A stretch of DNA of 64,000 bases from Edwardsiella anguillarum ET080813 (GCF_000264765.2 NZ_CP006664.1:806001-870000), one strand, 5' to 3'. Positions 26,935 to 36,814 are shown, numbered from the stretch's first letter. Notes: generated from the sequence alone by a model not told the origin. Program-made: numbers and translations.

Positions 26935-26962
26935 TTAGAGTTCATACGCGCCCAAAAGTTCC
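26935..26962 (-). promoter_or_regulatory. Sigma-E promoter of rpoE
   Basis: On the minus strand GGAACTT (26956-26962) and TCTAA (26935-26939) are 16 bases apart, matching the sigma-E consensus. It predicts autoregulation. The rest of 26,963-27,232 has no gene I can support. Confidence 0.78.
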
Positions 26963-27232
26963 CTGCCCGTTATTTTTATCCTGCGGGCACACGATCCGCC
27001 GCCCACGCCGGGGCACAGACATCCGCCCAGCGGTGCTCCGTTACCCGATGCAGAGTCGATACGCCTTGGCAATGAGTGGCTGGACGCAACAGCCTAACAC
27101 GATTTTTCTGATTCGGCTGCCCCCTGACTACGGCGGCGACAAAATTCAGAGTAGAGACACAGGGTTACCCCCGGCGCTGCGCCCTGCGGCGCGACAAACG
27201 GCGCCCCGGCGACCGGGGCGAGGGACACGCGC

Positions 27233-27262
27233 TAAAAAATCGGGCGCCCCAAGGGCGCCCGA
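27233..27262 (-). terminator. Terminator of brnQ
   Basis: A 9-10 bp GC stem (CGGGCGCCC) with a 2-base loop is followed on the minus strand by ATTTTTTA. Confidence 0.82.
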
Positions 27263-27288
27263 CGATGCTCCGTGAACCGCGATCTGAC

Positions 27289-28659
27289 TCAGGCGGCCTG
27301 CGGCGCACCGGCGTTGCGGGCTCCCGCCGGCAGCAGCAGCGCCACCAGCAGCGCCAGCGCAGACGGCAGCACCCAGGCCATACCGTCGGCGGCCAGCGGC
27401 ATGGTACGCATCTGCCACGCCAGCAGCTCGCCCAGCCAACCGCTCTCGGCGCCGGCAGCGCGGGCGCCATCCATCAGACTGCACAGCAGAGCGACCAGCA
27501 TCACCAGGCGATAGCCCAGCAGCGGATTACGCAGCCAGCGGCGGATGAAGGTCAGCACCACCAACGCGATCGCCAGCGGATAGAGCGCCATCAGCACCGG
27601 CACCGACAGGGCGATCAGACGGCTCAGGCCCACGTTGGCCACCACCGCACAGATCACGCACAGCAGCACCACCCACTGACGGTAGCGCAGCGGCGTCAGG
27701 GTTGAGAAGTAGTCGGCGCAGGCGCTCACCAGCCCCACCGCCGTGGTCAGACAGGCCAGCAGCACCACCAGCGATAGGATCCACTGCCCCGGCTGGCCGA
27801 ACAGCGCCTGCACATAGGCCGCGAGCACCACCCCGCCGTTGCTCGCGCCCGGTGCAACGCTAGACGAGGTCGCCCCCAGCCAGAACAGGGAAACATAGAC
27901 AAAGGCCAGGCCGATAGCGGCGATCACCCCGGCGATGCTCAGATAGCGGAAGCAGGCGCGCGGCGCCGTGACTCCCTTGCCGCGCAGCACGTCCACCAGC
28001 AGCATGCCAAACATCAGGGCAGCGAAGGTATCCATGGTGTTATAGCCACCGATAAAGCCCTTGCTGAAGGCCATGGTCTGGTAGGCCTCCACCGGAGCGA
28101 CGATCTCGCCCTGCGGGCGCAGCAGTACGCCGAGCGCCAGCACCACCAGCAGCAGAAACAGCATCGGCGTCAGCAGTTTACCCACGCTGTCGATCAGCTT
28201 GCCGCGGCTCCAGGCCAGCGCCAGCGTCACCACAAAGAACAGCGCCGTAACGACCATCTGCGCCCCGTCCAGGGTCACGCCGCCGACCTGCAGCGCGCTG
28301 TCGCTCTGGCTCCCCAGCAGCGGACGGATCGCCATCTCAAAGGCCACCAGGCCGGTACGCGGCGCGGCGAAGGCCGGCCCGATGATGATAAACAGCAGCA
28401 CGGCGGCAAAGGTGCCGGTGCCGCGCGGTAAATCGCGGGTCATCGCCGGCAGGCCGCCGCCGGCGCTGGCGACGGCGATAATGGACACCAGAGGCAGGCC
28501 GACGGCGGTCAGCAGGAAGCCGCCCATGGCGTACAGCACATTCTCACCGGCCATCTGGCCTTCCAGCGGCGGAAAAATAATGTTGCCGGCGCCCAGGAAA
28601 AAAGCAAAGGTCATTAACCCCAGCCCCAGAGTGTCAGCCATCGATAAACGTTGTTGCAT
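27289..28659 (-). CDS. brnQ: BrnQ-like branched-chain amino acid:cation symporter
   Basis: This 456-residue transporter has about twelve hydrophobic segments and starts LGLGLMTFAFFLGAGNIIFPP, the LIVCS/BrnQ signature. It should import Leu, Ile and Val with Na+ or H+. The start at 28659 follows GAGGG. It occupies the place held by nadB in E. coli. Symbol by family. Confidence 0.87.
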   Translation of the reverse strand: MQQRLSMADTLGLGLMTFAFFLGAGNIIFPPLEGQMAGENVLYAMGGFLLTAVGLPLVSIIAVASAGGGLPAMTRDLPRGTGTFAAVLLFIIIGPAFAAPRTGLVAFEMAIRPLLGSQSDSALQVGGVTLDGAQMVVTALFFVVTLALAWSRGKLIDSVGKLLTPMLFLLLVVLALGVLLRPQGEIVAPVEAYQTMAFSKGFIGGYNTMDTFAALMFGMLLVDVLRGKGVTAPRACFRYLSIAGVIAAIGLAFVYVSLFWLGATSSSVAPGASNGGVVLAAYVQALFGQPGQWILSLVVLLACLTTAVGLVSACADYFSTLTPLRYRQWVVLLCVICAVVANVGLSRLIALSVPVLMALYPLAIALVVLTFIRRWLRNPLLGYRLVMLVALLCSLMDGARAAGAESGWLGELLAWQMRTMPLAADGMAWVLPSALALLVALLLPAGARNAGAPQAA

Positions 28660-28898
28660 ATTCTGCCCTCTTATCTCTCTTACCCAACCGTCTACGCCGC
28701 AGAAACGCACGGGGGTGCCGCATCAAAACGCGGTCTGTCCAGAAGTAAACTCAGGTATGTGGCAATAAAGCGGGTGCGATGTATTGGATTTGTCCCTGAA
28801 TCCCGTAAATACCCCTGCCCTCGGACCAGGATATTATGGACAGGATACGCCTGCCCTGTGAGGAATATTGGAATATCATGCTGATTAAAGCAACAGCA

Positions 28899-29639
28899 CT
28901 AGAAGAAAAGGTAGAAATCTTTCGTCATGTCGCGAAAAATGCAGGAGTATTCGCTGGAATCATCGCGAATATCCAGTGTATTCGACTGTATGCTCGCGGG
29001 GATGCGTCCGAACAGAAGCAGCGCCCGCCGCACCGGTTTATCGGCGCGATCGCGCACCCATGTCCGGCGTAGCAGGTGCCAGCCGTGCGCCGTCCCCTCC
29101 CTGATCACCGGCTCGGCGACCTCGACGGGCAGCACCAGCGCCAGGCGCCCATCTGCGCAGCCCAGCGCGGCGGCGTGCCGCAGCAGCGTCGCATGATCCA
29201 GGGAGTCCGTATAGCGCGCCGTCGCCCGGGCCGCCGTACGACAGGCGACGCCCGGCGTAAAATAGGGTGGATTGCTGACGATCAGATCGTAGCGGCGTCC
29301 GCACCCGGCGCTAAACGCCTGCAGAGAGAGCGTATGCATGGTCAGCCGCGTCGGCCAGGGCGAAGCCAGAAAATTCTCCTGCCCCTGCGTCGCCGCGTCG
29401 GGCTCAATCTCCACGCCGTCAACCTGCGCCGCGCTGCGCTGTGCCATCATCAGCGCCAACACCCCGCTGCCGCTGCCGATATCCAGAATATGCCGTTCAT
29501 CGCCGCGCAGGGGTAGCCAGGCCCCAAGCATAATGCTATCGGTACCGACCTTCATTTCACAGCGATCGTGAGCGACAAAGAAACGCTTGAGGGTAAATCC
29601 GTTGCGCGGCAGGGGCGCGGCGGAGGGCGGATGCGGCAC
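28899..29639 (-). CDS. trmN6: tRNA1(Val) adenine-37 N6-methyltransferase TrmN6
   Basis: This 246-residue enzyme (yfiC) has RNGFTLKRFFVAHDRCEMKVGTD, the SAM-binding LDIGSGSGVLALMMAQ and the catalytic SNPPYF. The start is a GTG at 29639 with AAGGAG six bases upstream, which gives the usual 245-residue length; longer frames upstream lack a site. Confidence 0.92.
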   Translation of the reverse strand: MPHPPSAAPLPRNGFTLKRFFVAHDRCEMKVGTDSIMLGAWLPLRGDERHILDIGSGSGVLALMMAQRSAAQVDGVEIEPDAATQGQENFLASPWPTRLTMHTLSLQAFSAGCGRRYDLIVSNPPYFTPGVACRTAARATARYTDSLDHATLLRHAAALGCADGRLALVLPVEVAEPVIREGTAHGWHLLRRTWVRDRADKPVRRALLLFGRIPASIQSNTLDIRDDSSEYSCIFRDMTKDFYLFF

Positions 29640-29882
29640 AGCAGGCTCCTTGGGACTGAGAGAGTAACGCGCATAACATACCCGCGCCGCCGTAAAAAAG
29701 GAATGGCCATCGCCGCGCCTGCGCGACTGCAGTGTAGTCAGTGTAATAAAGGCAGACCAGCACGGCCCTGCAGACGACGCGGCGGCTGCGCTGCTGGGCA
29801 TGGGGGAGGCGCACATCGCGCTTTAATGGATGAATATAGTCGCCAACCCGTCTATAATCTGCGCCCCAAGCAGAGGTAGACC

Positions 29883-31229
29883 ATGACAGCAACCAACTTT
29901 TCCGAACTCGAACTCGACGAGCGCCTGCTCGACGCCCTGCGCGACAAAGGCTATGAGCGCCCGACCGCCATCCAGATCGCCGCCATCCCGCCCGCCATGG
30001 ACGGACGGGACGTTTTGGGTTCCGCACCAACGGGAACCGGCAAGACCGCCGCCTTCCTGCTGCCCGCGCTGCAGCACCTGCTCGACTTCCCGCGTAAGAA
30101 GTCCGGCCCGCCGCGCGTTCTGATCCTGACGCCGACCCGCGAACTTGCCATGCAGGTGGCCGATCAGGCCCGGGAGCTGGCACGCCACACCAGCCTGGAC
30201 ATCACCACCATCACCGGCGGCGTTTCCTATATTAACCACGCCGAGATCTTTAACACCAACCAGGATCTGGTGGTCGCCACGCCGGGGCGTCTGTTGCAGT
30301 ATATCAAAGAAGAGAACTTTGACTGCCGGGCGGTAGAGACCCTGATCCTCGATGAAGCTGACCGCATGCTGGACATGGGCTTTGCCAGCGACATCGAAAC
30401 CGTCTCCGCCGAAACCCGCTGGCGTCGGCAGACCCTGCTGTTCTCCGCTACCCTGGAGTCCGACGCGGTTCACGACTTTGCCGATCGCCTGCTCAACGAT
30501 CCCGTTGACGTCAGCGCCGAGCCGCCGCGCCGTGAACGTAAGAAGATCCAGCAGTGGTACTATCGCGCCGATAGCCTGAAACACAAGACCGCCCTGCTGT
30601 GTAATCTGCTGCGCCAGCCGGACGTCACCAAGTCCGTTATCTTTGTGCGCAAGCGTGAGCGCGTGCATGAGCTGGTCACCTGGCTGCATCAGGCCGGTAT
30701 CCAGGCCTGTTTCTTAGAAGGCGAAATGGTGCAGGCCAAGCGTAACGAGGCCATTAAGCGCATGCTGGACGGACGGGTCAACGTACTGGTCGCCACCGAC
30801 GTCGCCGCCCGCGGCCTGGATATTCCGGATATCAGCCACGTGTTCAACTTTGACATGCCGCGCAGCGCCGATGTCTACCTGCACCGCATCGGGCGTACCG
30901 CCCGCGCCGGGCGTAAGGGCACCGCCATCTCCCTGATCGAGGCGCACGACCAGCTGCTGCTCGGCAAGGTGAGCCGCTATGTGCAGGAGCCGTTGAAGTC
31001 ACGCGTCGTCGATGATCTACGCCCGGAAACCAAGGCGCCGAGCCTGAAAAACAAGGGTAAGCCGTCGAAGAAGGTGCAGGCCAAGCGGGCGCAGAAAAAG
31101 CTCGACGAGCAGAAGAAAAAGGTCAAGACCAAAGTGCGCCACCGCGACAGTAAAAACGTCGGCAAGCGCCGCCAGCCCAACGCCCAGAGCAATCCCGCCA
31201 CCGCGGGCGCCGAGGATAGCGGCAAATAA
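29883..31229 (+). CDS. srmB: ATP-dependent RNA helicase SrmB
   Basis: This 448-residue DEAD-box helicase acts in 50S ribosome assembly. Motifs are APTGTGKTAAF (I), TPTREL (Ia), DEADRM (II), SATL (III), ATDVAARGLDIP (V) and HRIGRTARAG (VI). The tail is lysine-rich. TATAAT about 30 bases upstream is the likely -10 element. Confidence 0.96.
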   Translation: MTATNFSELELDERLLDALRDKGYERPTAIQIAAIPPAMDGRDVLGSAPTGTGKTAAFLLPALQHLLDFPRKKSGPPRVLILTPTRELAMQVADQARELARHTSLDITTITGGVSYINHAEIFNTNQDLVVATPGRLLQYIKEENFDCRAVETLILDEADRMLDMGFASDIETVSAETRWRRQTLLFSATLESDAVHDFADRLLNDPVDVSAEPPRRERKKIQQWYYRADSLKHKTALLCNLLRQPDVTKSVIFVRKRERVHELVTWLHQAGIQACFLEGEMVQAKRNEAIKRMLDGRVNVLVATDVAARGLDIPDISHVFNFDMPRSADVYLHRIGRTARAGRKGTAISLIEAHDQLLLGKVSRYVQEPLKSRVVDDLRPETKAPSLKNKGKPSKKVQAKRAQKKLDEQKKKVKTKVRHRDSKNVGKRRQPNAQSNPATAGAEDSGK

Positions 31230-31264
31230 GCCCAGCGTCACCGCCGCCCGCGCGATGCGGGCGA

Positions 31265-31296
31265 TAAAAAAGGAGCCTTTAGACCTGATGGCTCCC
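31265..31296 (-). terminator. Terminator-like hairpin at the left edge of the CDI island
   Basis: GGAGCC and GGCTCC pair, with a run of six A before them on the plus strand, so it works as a terminator in the minus direction. A near copy stands at 51,630 on the far side of the island. From 31,297 to 31,559 there is no gene; TAACGCTTTTAAAGCGTTA (31412-31430) is a near-perfect palindrome. Confidence 0.6.
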
Positions 31297-31559
31297 CCAT
31301 AAATAAAGGCGGACATTGCGAGTTGTGATCTACGTAGTGTTCCATGATAACCGTAGCGTAACGCTATGTTACATGGCATAAATCTCAATAATTACATCAA
31401 GGTAACCGAGATAACGCTTTTAAAGCGTTACCAGAATGAGATTATGTTGGATCACCTTATCCGACAGGCGGCCGCGAAAACTGCCTGCGTAGCACGCAAT
31501 GCGTTGCCTTGCTATTGCGTATGGGTCTTCACCCTGTTACTGACAACGAACTATCAGTA

Positions 31560-32108
31560 TCAGAAACGGTATCCCAGGCTCACGTTAAAGCCATTGGTTG
31601 AAGCCTTACTGCCTTCGTTATCTCCATTGAAGTTGAACCGACTTCCTTCATAACCAACAGTAATTGCCAGATTATCCATCGGGTTCACAATGAATCCTGC
31701 CCCCCAGCCCAACGCTGTTACTGAGGCGCTACTGTGTTCGCTATAGCCATCGTCATAATTGGCTTCAAATTTGGCATTGAAGTAGGCTAGACCCAGCTGG
31801 CCGTATACGCTGATGTATTCATTAATCCGGTAAGTTGGCCCGGCCATCAGTGAATAATATTTAAAATCGCCTTTAGCGAAATCGTCGGTTTCTTTTCTGC
31901 CACCTTTGGCAAAGGTAACATTGCCCAACACGCCCCAGTCATTGTCAAACTCATACTGATAGCCAAGTATTGCACCGTTCAAGGCCTTTTCTTCCTGAGG
32001 CCTGATATGCGCGTAACCCAGAGAGACGGTTTGCGTCTCCGCCAATGCCAGAGTACTCACCATAAAACCTGCTGCAATCAACGGCATAACCAACATCTTT
32101 TTCATCAT
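31560..32108 (-). CDS. Ail/Lom/OmpX-family outer membrane protein
   Basis: This 182-residue protein has a signal peptide (KKMLVMPLIAAGFMVSTLALA) and the eight-stranded barrel pattern: SLGYAHIRPQ, GAILGYQYEFDNDWGVLGN, YYSLMAGPTYRINEYISVYGQLGLAYF, and the terminal NVSLGYRF ending in Phe. Family members confer adhesion and serum resistance. Four ATGs follow AAGGAG; 32108 has the best spacing. Confidence 0.87.
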   Translation of the reverse strand: MMKKMLVMPLIAAGFMVSTLALAETQTVSLGYAHIRPQEEKALNGAILGYQYEFDNDWGVLGNVTFAKGGRKETDDFAKGDFKYYSLMAGPTYRINEYISVYGQLGLAYFNAKFEANYDDGYSEHSSASVTALGWGAGFIVNPMDNLAITVGYEGSRFNFNGDNEGSKASTNGFNVSLGYRF

Positions 32109-32121
32109 CATCATCTCCTTG

Positions 32122-32598
32122 TTATTGATAATTCTCCGCATAAATCGTGCAATACCAGCCAAATAAACGTCGCTGATACCGTAGGTTGTAAATATCCTCC
32201 AACGCCCACTGGCGTTTCACCTCATTCTGACAGTCCAAAGCTTCCTTTAACTTCAGGCGAGCCGTAGCCTGTTTATCACCGATATACTTACTTATCTGCC
32301 GATGAACATCCTCCGCCTGCACGGTACAGATAGCCGACATCACGTTGCGGTTTTCATCACCTCCACCGCCTACTCGGCCCAACATCGCTACGGTATGGCG
32401 ATCATCGGATGTTTCACTTTCGTTGCGAATATCCGCCCAGCCGCGCGTGCCTGTCTCCAACCTATTGTTGTTACCGCCGGATGGTAGAGGCGATAACCGC
32501 CCGTCCCGCAGGGTATGGTTATCCACGGTGATATCAAAACCGCCTTTAGCGGTAAAAATGCCGGTATAGCTATCTAGCGAGGCATACGCACGCTGCAT
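32122..32598 (-). pseudogene. Broken second cdiA/hemagglutinin fragment
   Basis: The reading frame contains GIFTAKGGFDITVDNHTLRDG, NNNRLETGTRGWADIRNESETSDDRHTV and GGGDENRNV, which align with residues near the late repeat region of the intact CdiA in this window (GIFAAEGGFDITVGNHTQLDG, NNRLETGTLGWTDIRN...). After that it runs into unrelated sequence. It has no start, no N-terminal secretion domain and no toxin end, so it is a remnant. DNA from 32,599 to about 33,530 shows no gene. Confidence 0.75.
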
Positions 32599-33530
32599 CT
32601 TATCGCGGCTGGCGGCGAAACCGATGCTCCTCCAGCGCAGAGGCGAGCTTGTCTAGCTTTATAATTATCAATGAACTGCTCACCGCTTAGGGTCAATTAT
32701 TACCAACATTCACCATCATAAATTCTCCCTATCTATGCACCCTGCTGTGTGATTTCATTACTGTGGCTCAGGCACGCATTCAGCATTCCATCCATGACGT
32801 AGCGGTGTTGCCTGTTTTAACCCCGTTGCCCTTGTTCACGCCAACGCAGAGCAATCTGCATTTCTTGGAAATTATGTGTATCGTACTCATAAGAGAAAAT
32901 CTCTTACCTTATTATCCAAAACGGATAGATAATAAAACAAACTCCAGCTGGTTATTGGCTGGCGCTAACAAATAGACTTATATGTGACAATACAGTATTT
33001 TTGATGGCATGTCGTATTGTGATATTGCATTGGTATCTAAATAAGCATAACCAATTATTATTATTCTACGACTCATCATCAGAGATGATTAATATCAGAA
33101 TGACTGGCTTAATCCCATAGAGTTATTCTCAATCGCCGTCTTGCACGACCGGGCCGTGGTCAAAACGGAATCCCCGGCATTACCTATAAGGCCGCCAACA
33201 AGCCCGGCAGCACAGCAACCACCGGGATCGAAACCGTCTATTCCTCGCTCTCGCTCAGTTTATCGACCAGTTTCTGCTAATCTCTGACACCAGCATACCT
33301 ACGATTTCGCCCGTGGTAGCCTCGGCAAGCGCGCTCTGATGATGTAGCTTTTAATGTGGAGCAGATGGAGCGGGACAGCCTATATTAGCCAGATCTGGAT
33401 ATTGATCTATCTATTGATAGTATCCACCATCCAGAAAATTATCCTTTGGTGTCCCACTCCCAACGGAGGCGACAATAGCAAACACGCAGTTTAACCAGCG
33501 ACTATCGTTAACCAGCATTCGGTCTGACGG

Positions 33531-34730
33531 GGTGATTCACTCCCTTTGTTCAGGAACAGTGTAAAGTAGAGCTTTCGGTCTTCATTTTCCTGAAAAAAGA
33601 GATTATCTGGTATGAAAAAGACATGTTATACCGAGGAACAGGTTGCTTTTGCGCTGAAACAGACCGAAACCGGCACTCGAGTAGGGGGAATTCTGCAGAA
33701 AGATGGGAATTTCTGAGGCCACTTTTTACAATTGGAAAAAAAGTTTGGCGGCATGGGCATAACCGAATTGCGTCGTTTGTGCCAGCTCGAGGAAGAAAAT
33801 CTACGTTTGAAACGTCTGGTGGCAGATTTAAGCTTGGACAAAGAGATGCTGCAGGAGGTTTATCAAAACGGCGCAGAAGCGCGAGGTCATCGCCTGACTG
33901 TTGGAGGCCTACCGTATCGGGTTACGTCGGCTTGTCGTCTGATGCTGCAAAGCCACACGGTGTATAACTATCGTAGCTGCCGTGCAGATCAAGCCATCAC
34001 CTTACGGATAAGGGAAATAGCTAAAACCCGCATTCGCTACGGTGTTCAGCGTATTCATATTCTTCTACGCCGGGAAGAGTAGCTGATTAATCATAAGAAA
34101 ACACACCGAATTTATTGTCAGGAAGGTCTGAGTTTACGGACGAAACGCTCCCGCCGGCATGTGACAGCCCAACATAGAAGTATCCCTCCAGAAGTGACGG
34201 CCATAGACCAGTGCTGGAGCATGGACTTCGTTGCTGATAATCCGTTCAACGGACGCCGTATCCGTGCATTGACTGTAGTCGATAATTTTAGTCGTGAGTG
34301 CCTGGCGATCCATGTAGCTCAAGGGCTACATGGGGAAGATGTCGTCACAGTGATGGTACGTTTAAAAGCGTTAAGACAGCGAATGCCCGAACGGATTCAG
34401 ACAGACAATGATAGTGAATTTATATCTAAAGCACTGGATCACTGGGCATATGAAAACGGTATAACAATGGACTTCTCACGGCCAGGAAAACTGATGGATA
34501 ATGCGCCGATCGAGTCATTTAGCGGTAGTTTTCGGGATGAGTGTCTGAACGTTCATTGATTCCTGTCACTGGACGATACGCAGGAAAAGATCGAACAGTG
34601 GCGACAAGAATGTAGCTGAAGCAGACCCCATTCATCGTTAAATAACCAGACTCCGGAGAAATTCATCCAAAGTCTGCAAAAGGCCCGGTTCTCTGATTTA
34701 GCCAGGCCCTAATATTAGGGGGAGAATACT
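33531..34730 (+). mobile_element. Degenerate IS3-family insertion sequence
   Basis: OrfA starts at 33612 (MKKTCYTEEQVAFALKQTETGTRVG), shifts frame, and continues as KKFGGMGITELRRLCQLEEENLRLKRLVADLSLDKEMLQEV (about 33732 on). OrfB is split; 34161-34559 contains the DDE segments SMDFVADNPFNGRR, QTDNDSEF and DNAPIESFSGSFRDECLN, then a stop before LSLDDTQEKIEQWRQE. The ends TGATTCACTCCC (33533) and GGGGGAGAATACT (to 34729) are probable inverted repeats. Not active. Confidence 0.82.
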
Positions 34731-34890
34731 TAACACTACCGCAATCCTAACATTCAGTTAAACAGCATAGCGTATGTGCGCTTGCGTACGCAGCGGTTTG
34801 AAATAGGCGTAAAATTCACACAATGAATGCCAATTTCACAATATCCCTGTTTGAACTTGTTGCTATCAAAATGATAACTTAAAAATAAAA

Positions 34891-35177
34891 TCACCTATAT
34901 CTATTTATATCATCAATGCCAAGTTACACCTTAATCTTAGCAGAAGAATTTGCTGAGTGAATTTTTATTATTGGAAGTATAAGACCACGGGTTATTACTT
35001 CTTCCTAGATCCAAACTATGACGTCATATCCAGTACCACAGGTATCATCGCCTAAATCATGAGCAGGGCTAATTTCTTTCACGCCCCCGGTTCTAATAAC
35101 TTAATTGCCTCATCATGCCAATATGTTCTAACCCATCCGGGTGGAGTTACCCGCTCGCCATCAAGAAAAATCCTCAT
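34891..35177 (-). pseudogene. Cyclic-phosphate-processing receiver (cREC) domain gene, broken
   Basis: Read on the minus strand from the ATG at 35177, the first 31 codons give MRIFLDGERVTPPGWVRTYW and DEAIKLLEPG, the start of the cREC family (FLDDER, TPPGW). A frameshift follows; the next frame gives KEISPAHDLGDDTCGTGYDVIVWI, a stop, EEVITRGLILPIIKIHSANSSAKIKV, a stop and LGIDDINRYR. The family motifs DHDLGDD, GTGYDV and HSAN are readable, so the gene is whole in length but has one frameshift and two nonsense codons. It points away from the sir2-like gene. Confidence 0.78.
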
Positions 35178-35273
35178 ACAAATCCCATATGACTACTACA
35201 ATAAGCTGAGTTATGATATGGTCTATAGAATTTATACGACACTGTGTCAATAATAATTATTTTTAAAGTTCAT

Positions 35274-35930
35274 ATGCACTGCATACAATCACTACATACT
35301 CAAAAGATTGTTATCCTTTCTGGCGCTGGAGTCAGTGCAGAAAGTGGAATCCCAACGATTAGAAGTTCAGATGGACTTTGGCAGATATTTTCGTGGACTA
35401 AACTTGCCAGTATCGATGCTTGGCTGCCTGATCCCGCTGCGCTACTTGATTTTTTTAATTACATAAGAGAACTAATAGCTCCAAATGAGGCAAATTTATC
35501 ACTAAAACGCTTAGAAGATAGATATGAGGTCTTCATAATAACTCAAAATATAGATAACCTGCACGAAAAAGTGGGATCACAAACAGTCATATATGTTCAT
35601 GGCGAGATCGATTATGCCCACAGTGAACATAACGCTACTGTACGATTAAAATTAAACGGAAAACCTCTTTTTATTGGTAACTTGGCAAGTGGCCATCATC
35701 AACTTCGCCCAGACGTTGTCCTATTTGGTGAAGATATGCACAATCTTGAACTATGCCAACGTTACATGCCTCCCGCAGATAAGGTTTTGGTTATTGGCAC
35801 ATCACTATCAGTATACCCTATTAATATACCGCTAAAGCTATCACCTAAAAATTCGAAAAAATCATCATTTATTTACATTCTCAAAAATGACATTACGGAT
35901 TTTAATTTATTCAAGACCGAGCAAGCATAG
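35274..35930 (+). CDS. Sir2-family NAD-dependent deacylase-like protein, possibly frame-shifted at the end
   Basis: This 218-residue protein has ILSGAGVSAESGIPTIRSSDGLW (NAD binding), ITQNIDNLHEKVGS, the catalytic His in YVHGEI, LRPDVVLFGE and VLVIGTSLSVYP. The four zinc-binding cysteines of CobB are missing, as in the zinc-free branch. The frame ends at TAG after NLFKTEQA, but one base away the sequence continues SIAVPNLVTKWLANY and stops, a normal Sir2 ending, so a frameshift near 35,920 may have removed the tail. Start by first ATG. Confidence 0.82.
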   Translation: MHCIQSLHTQKIVILSGAGVSAESGIPTIRSSDGLWQIFSWTKLASIDAWLPDPAALLDFFNYIRELIAPNEANLSLKRLEDRYEVFIITQNIDNLHEKVGSQTVIYVHGEIDYAHSEHNATVRLKLNGKPLFIGNLASGHHQLRPDVVLFGEDMHNLELCQRYMPPADKVLVIGTSLSVYPINIPLKLSPKNSKKSSFIYILKNDITDFNLFKTEQA

Positions 35931-36078
35931 CAGTACCGAATCTTGTTACTAAATGGCTAGCAAATTACTAAGCGAGAACAAGTAGCGCATAAAAAATCAC
36001 ACTTTACTTCACAAACAAATCACAAAATAGATTATATCGAATCAATAAACAATTATAGCGAAGGTTAATGCTAGTAAT

Positions 36079-36579
36079 ATGAAAAAGATACATATCCAAT
36101 GGGATGGCCCATACTCACTAGAACAAATTAAGAGCATGAACTCTGGAAAAGATTATGGTCTATACCAAGCCTATGGAGTTCATACAGTTTATGGTTCAAA
36201 CGTCTTGCTATACATAGGTCAAGCTACATATCAAACATTTGGTGTTCGTATTATTCAACATACCAAATGGGGATATGTGCAAGATGAAAATGAACTAAAA
36301 ATTTATGTTGGGCGATTTGCTGGAAATGAGGAAGTTTCCGATAAGGAGTGGAACGAGCAGATCTCTGTAGCAGAAAAACTACTCATCTTCACGCACTCTC
36401 CAGCATTGAACTCTTCAAACATAAATACCATCAGTAATGACATTCCGCTAGAGACACATGTCTATAATTGGGGTAACAGAAGAAATCTATTACCTGAAGT
36501 TTCGGTATTTAGATATCTATATAACGATAATGTACACTTCCCAACATACAGAATATTTGGACAAGAGGAGTGTGAATAA
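36079..36579 (+). CDS. GIY-YIG-like nuclease domain protein
   Basis: This 166-residue AT-rich protein has a GLYQ...LLYIGQA pair followed by FGVRIIQHT, and later AEKLLIFTHSPALNSSN, the order and spacing of a GIY-YIG fold (the two Tyr motifs, an Arg, and a Glu). It may cut nucleic acid. AAGG lies upstream. It follows sir2 on the same strand. A perfect 21-base palindrome at 36594 may terminate it. Confidence 0.6.
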   Translation: MKKIHIQWDGPYSLEQIKSMNSGKDYGLYQAYGVHTVYGSNVLLYIGQATYQTFGVRIIQHTKWGYVQDENELKIYVGRFAGNEEVSDKEWNEQISVAEKLLIFTHSPALNSSNINTISNDIPLETHVYNWGNRRNLLPEVSVFRYLYNDNVHFPTYRIFGQEECE

Positions 36580-36593
36580 TAAATACTTAATTC

Positions 36594-36614
36594 GCCGCAG
36601 CATCATGCTGCGGC
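36594..36614. repeat. 21-base palindrome after the GIY-YIG gene
   Basis: GCCGCAGCATCATGCTGCGGC is symmetrical apart from its centre. There is no T run, so a rho-independent terminator is uncertain. Confidence 0.45.
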
Positions 36615-36652
36615 AGTAATATGGTATGAGCATAACAAGATGAAAATGGATG

Positions 36653-36814
36653 TTAATCTTTTGTTATACCACAATTAACAGCGAACCCATTTTTCTTACT
36701 TTTAGAAGATCTAACAATCAAATTTAAATTACCTAATGAGTTTACCGCTTTGGTAAACTCCGCCTTAGAGCCTATCTCAATAGGCATTGATTTTCCATTT
36801 TGGTCTTGGGCCAT
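36653..36814 (-). CDS. Small hypothetical protein (53 aa) beside the orphan CDI module
   Basis: It begins MAQDQNGKSMPIEIGSKAEFTK and ends in GFAVNCGITKD. The same frame is open upstream back to the stop of the immunity-like remnant at 36911, so it may be a piece of a longer gene. It could be an orphan toxin or immunity remnant. No family recognised. Confidence 0.35.
   Translation of the reverse strand: MAQDQNGKSMPIEIGSKAEFTKAVNSLGNLNLIVRSSKSKKNGFAVNCGITKD

Noticed and set aside
29823-30689. 288-codon minus-strand frame opposite srmB
   Set aside because: All DEAD-box motifs lie on the plus strand.
32763-32975. 70-codon plus-strand frame
   Set aside because: No ribosome site or protein-like pattern; it is in decayed DNA.
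35059-35253. 64-codon plus-strand frame
   Set aside because: It is antisense to the broken cREC gene, whose motifs are clear.
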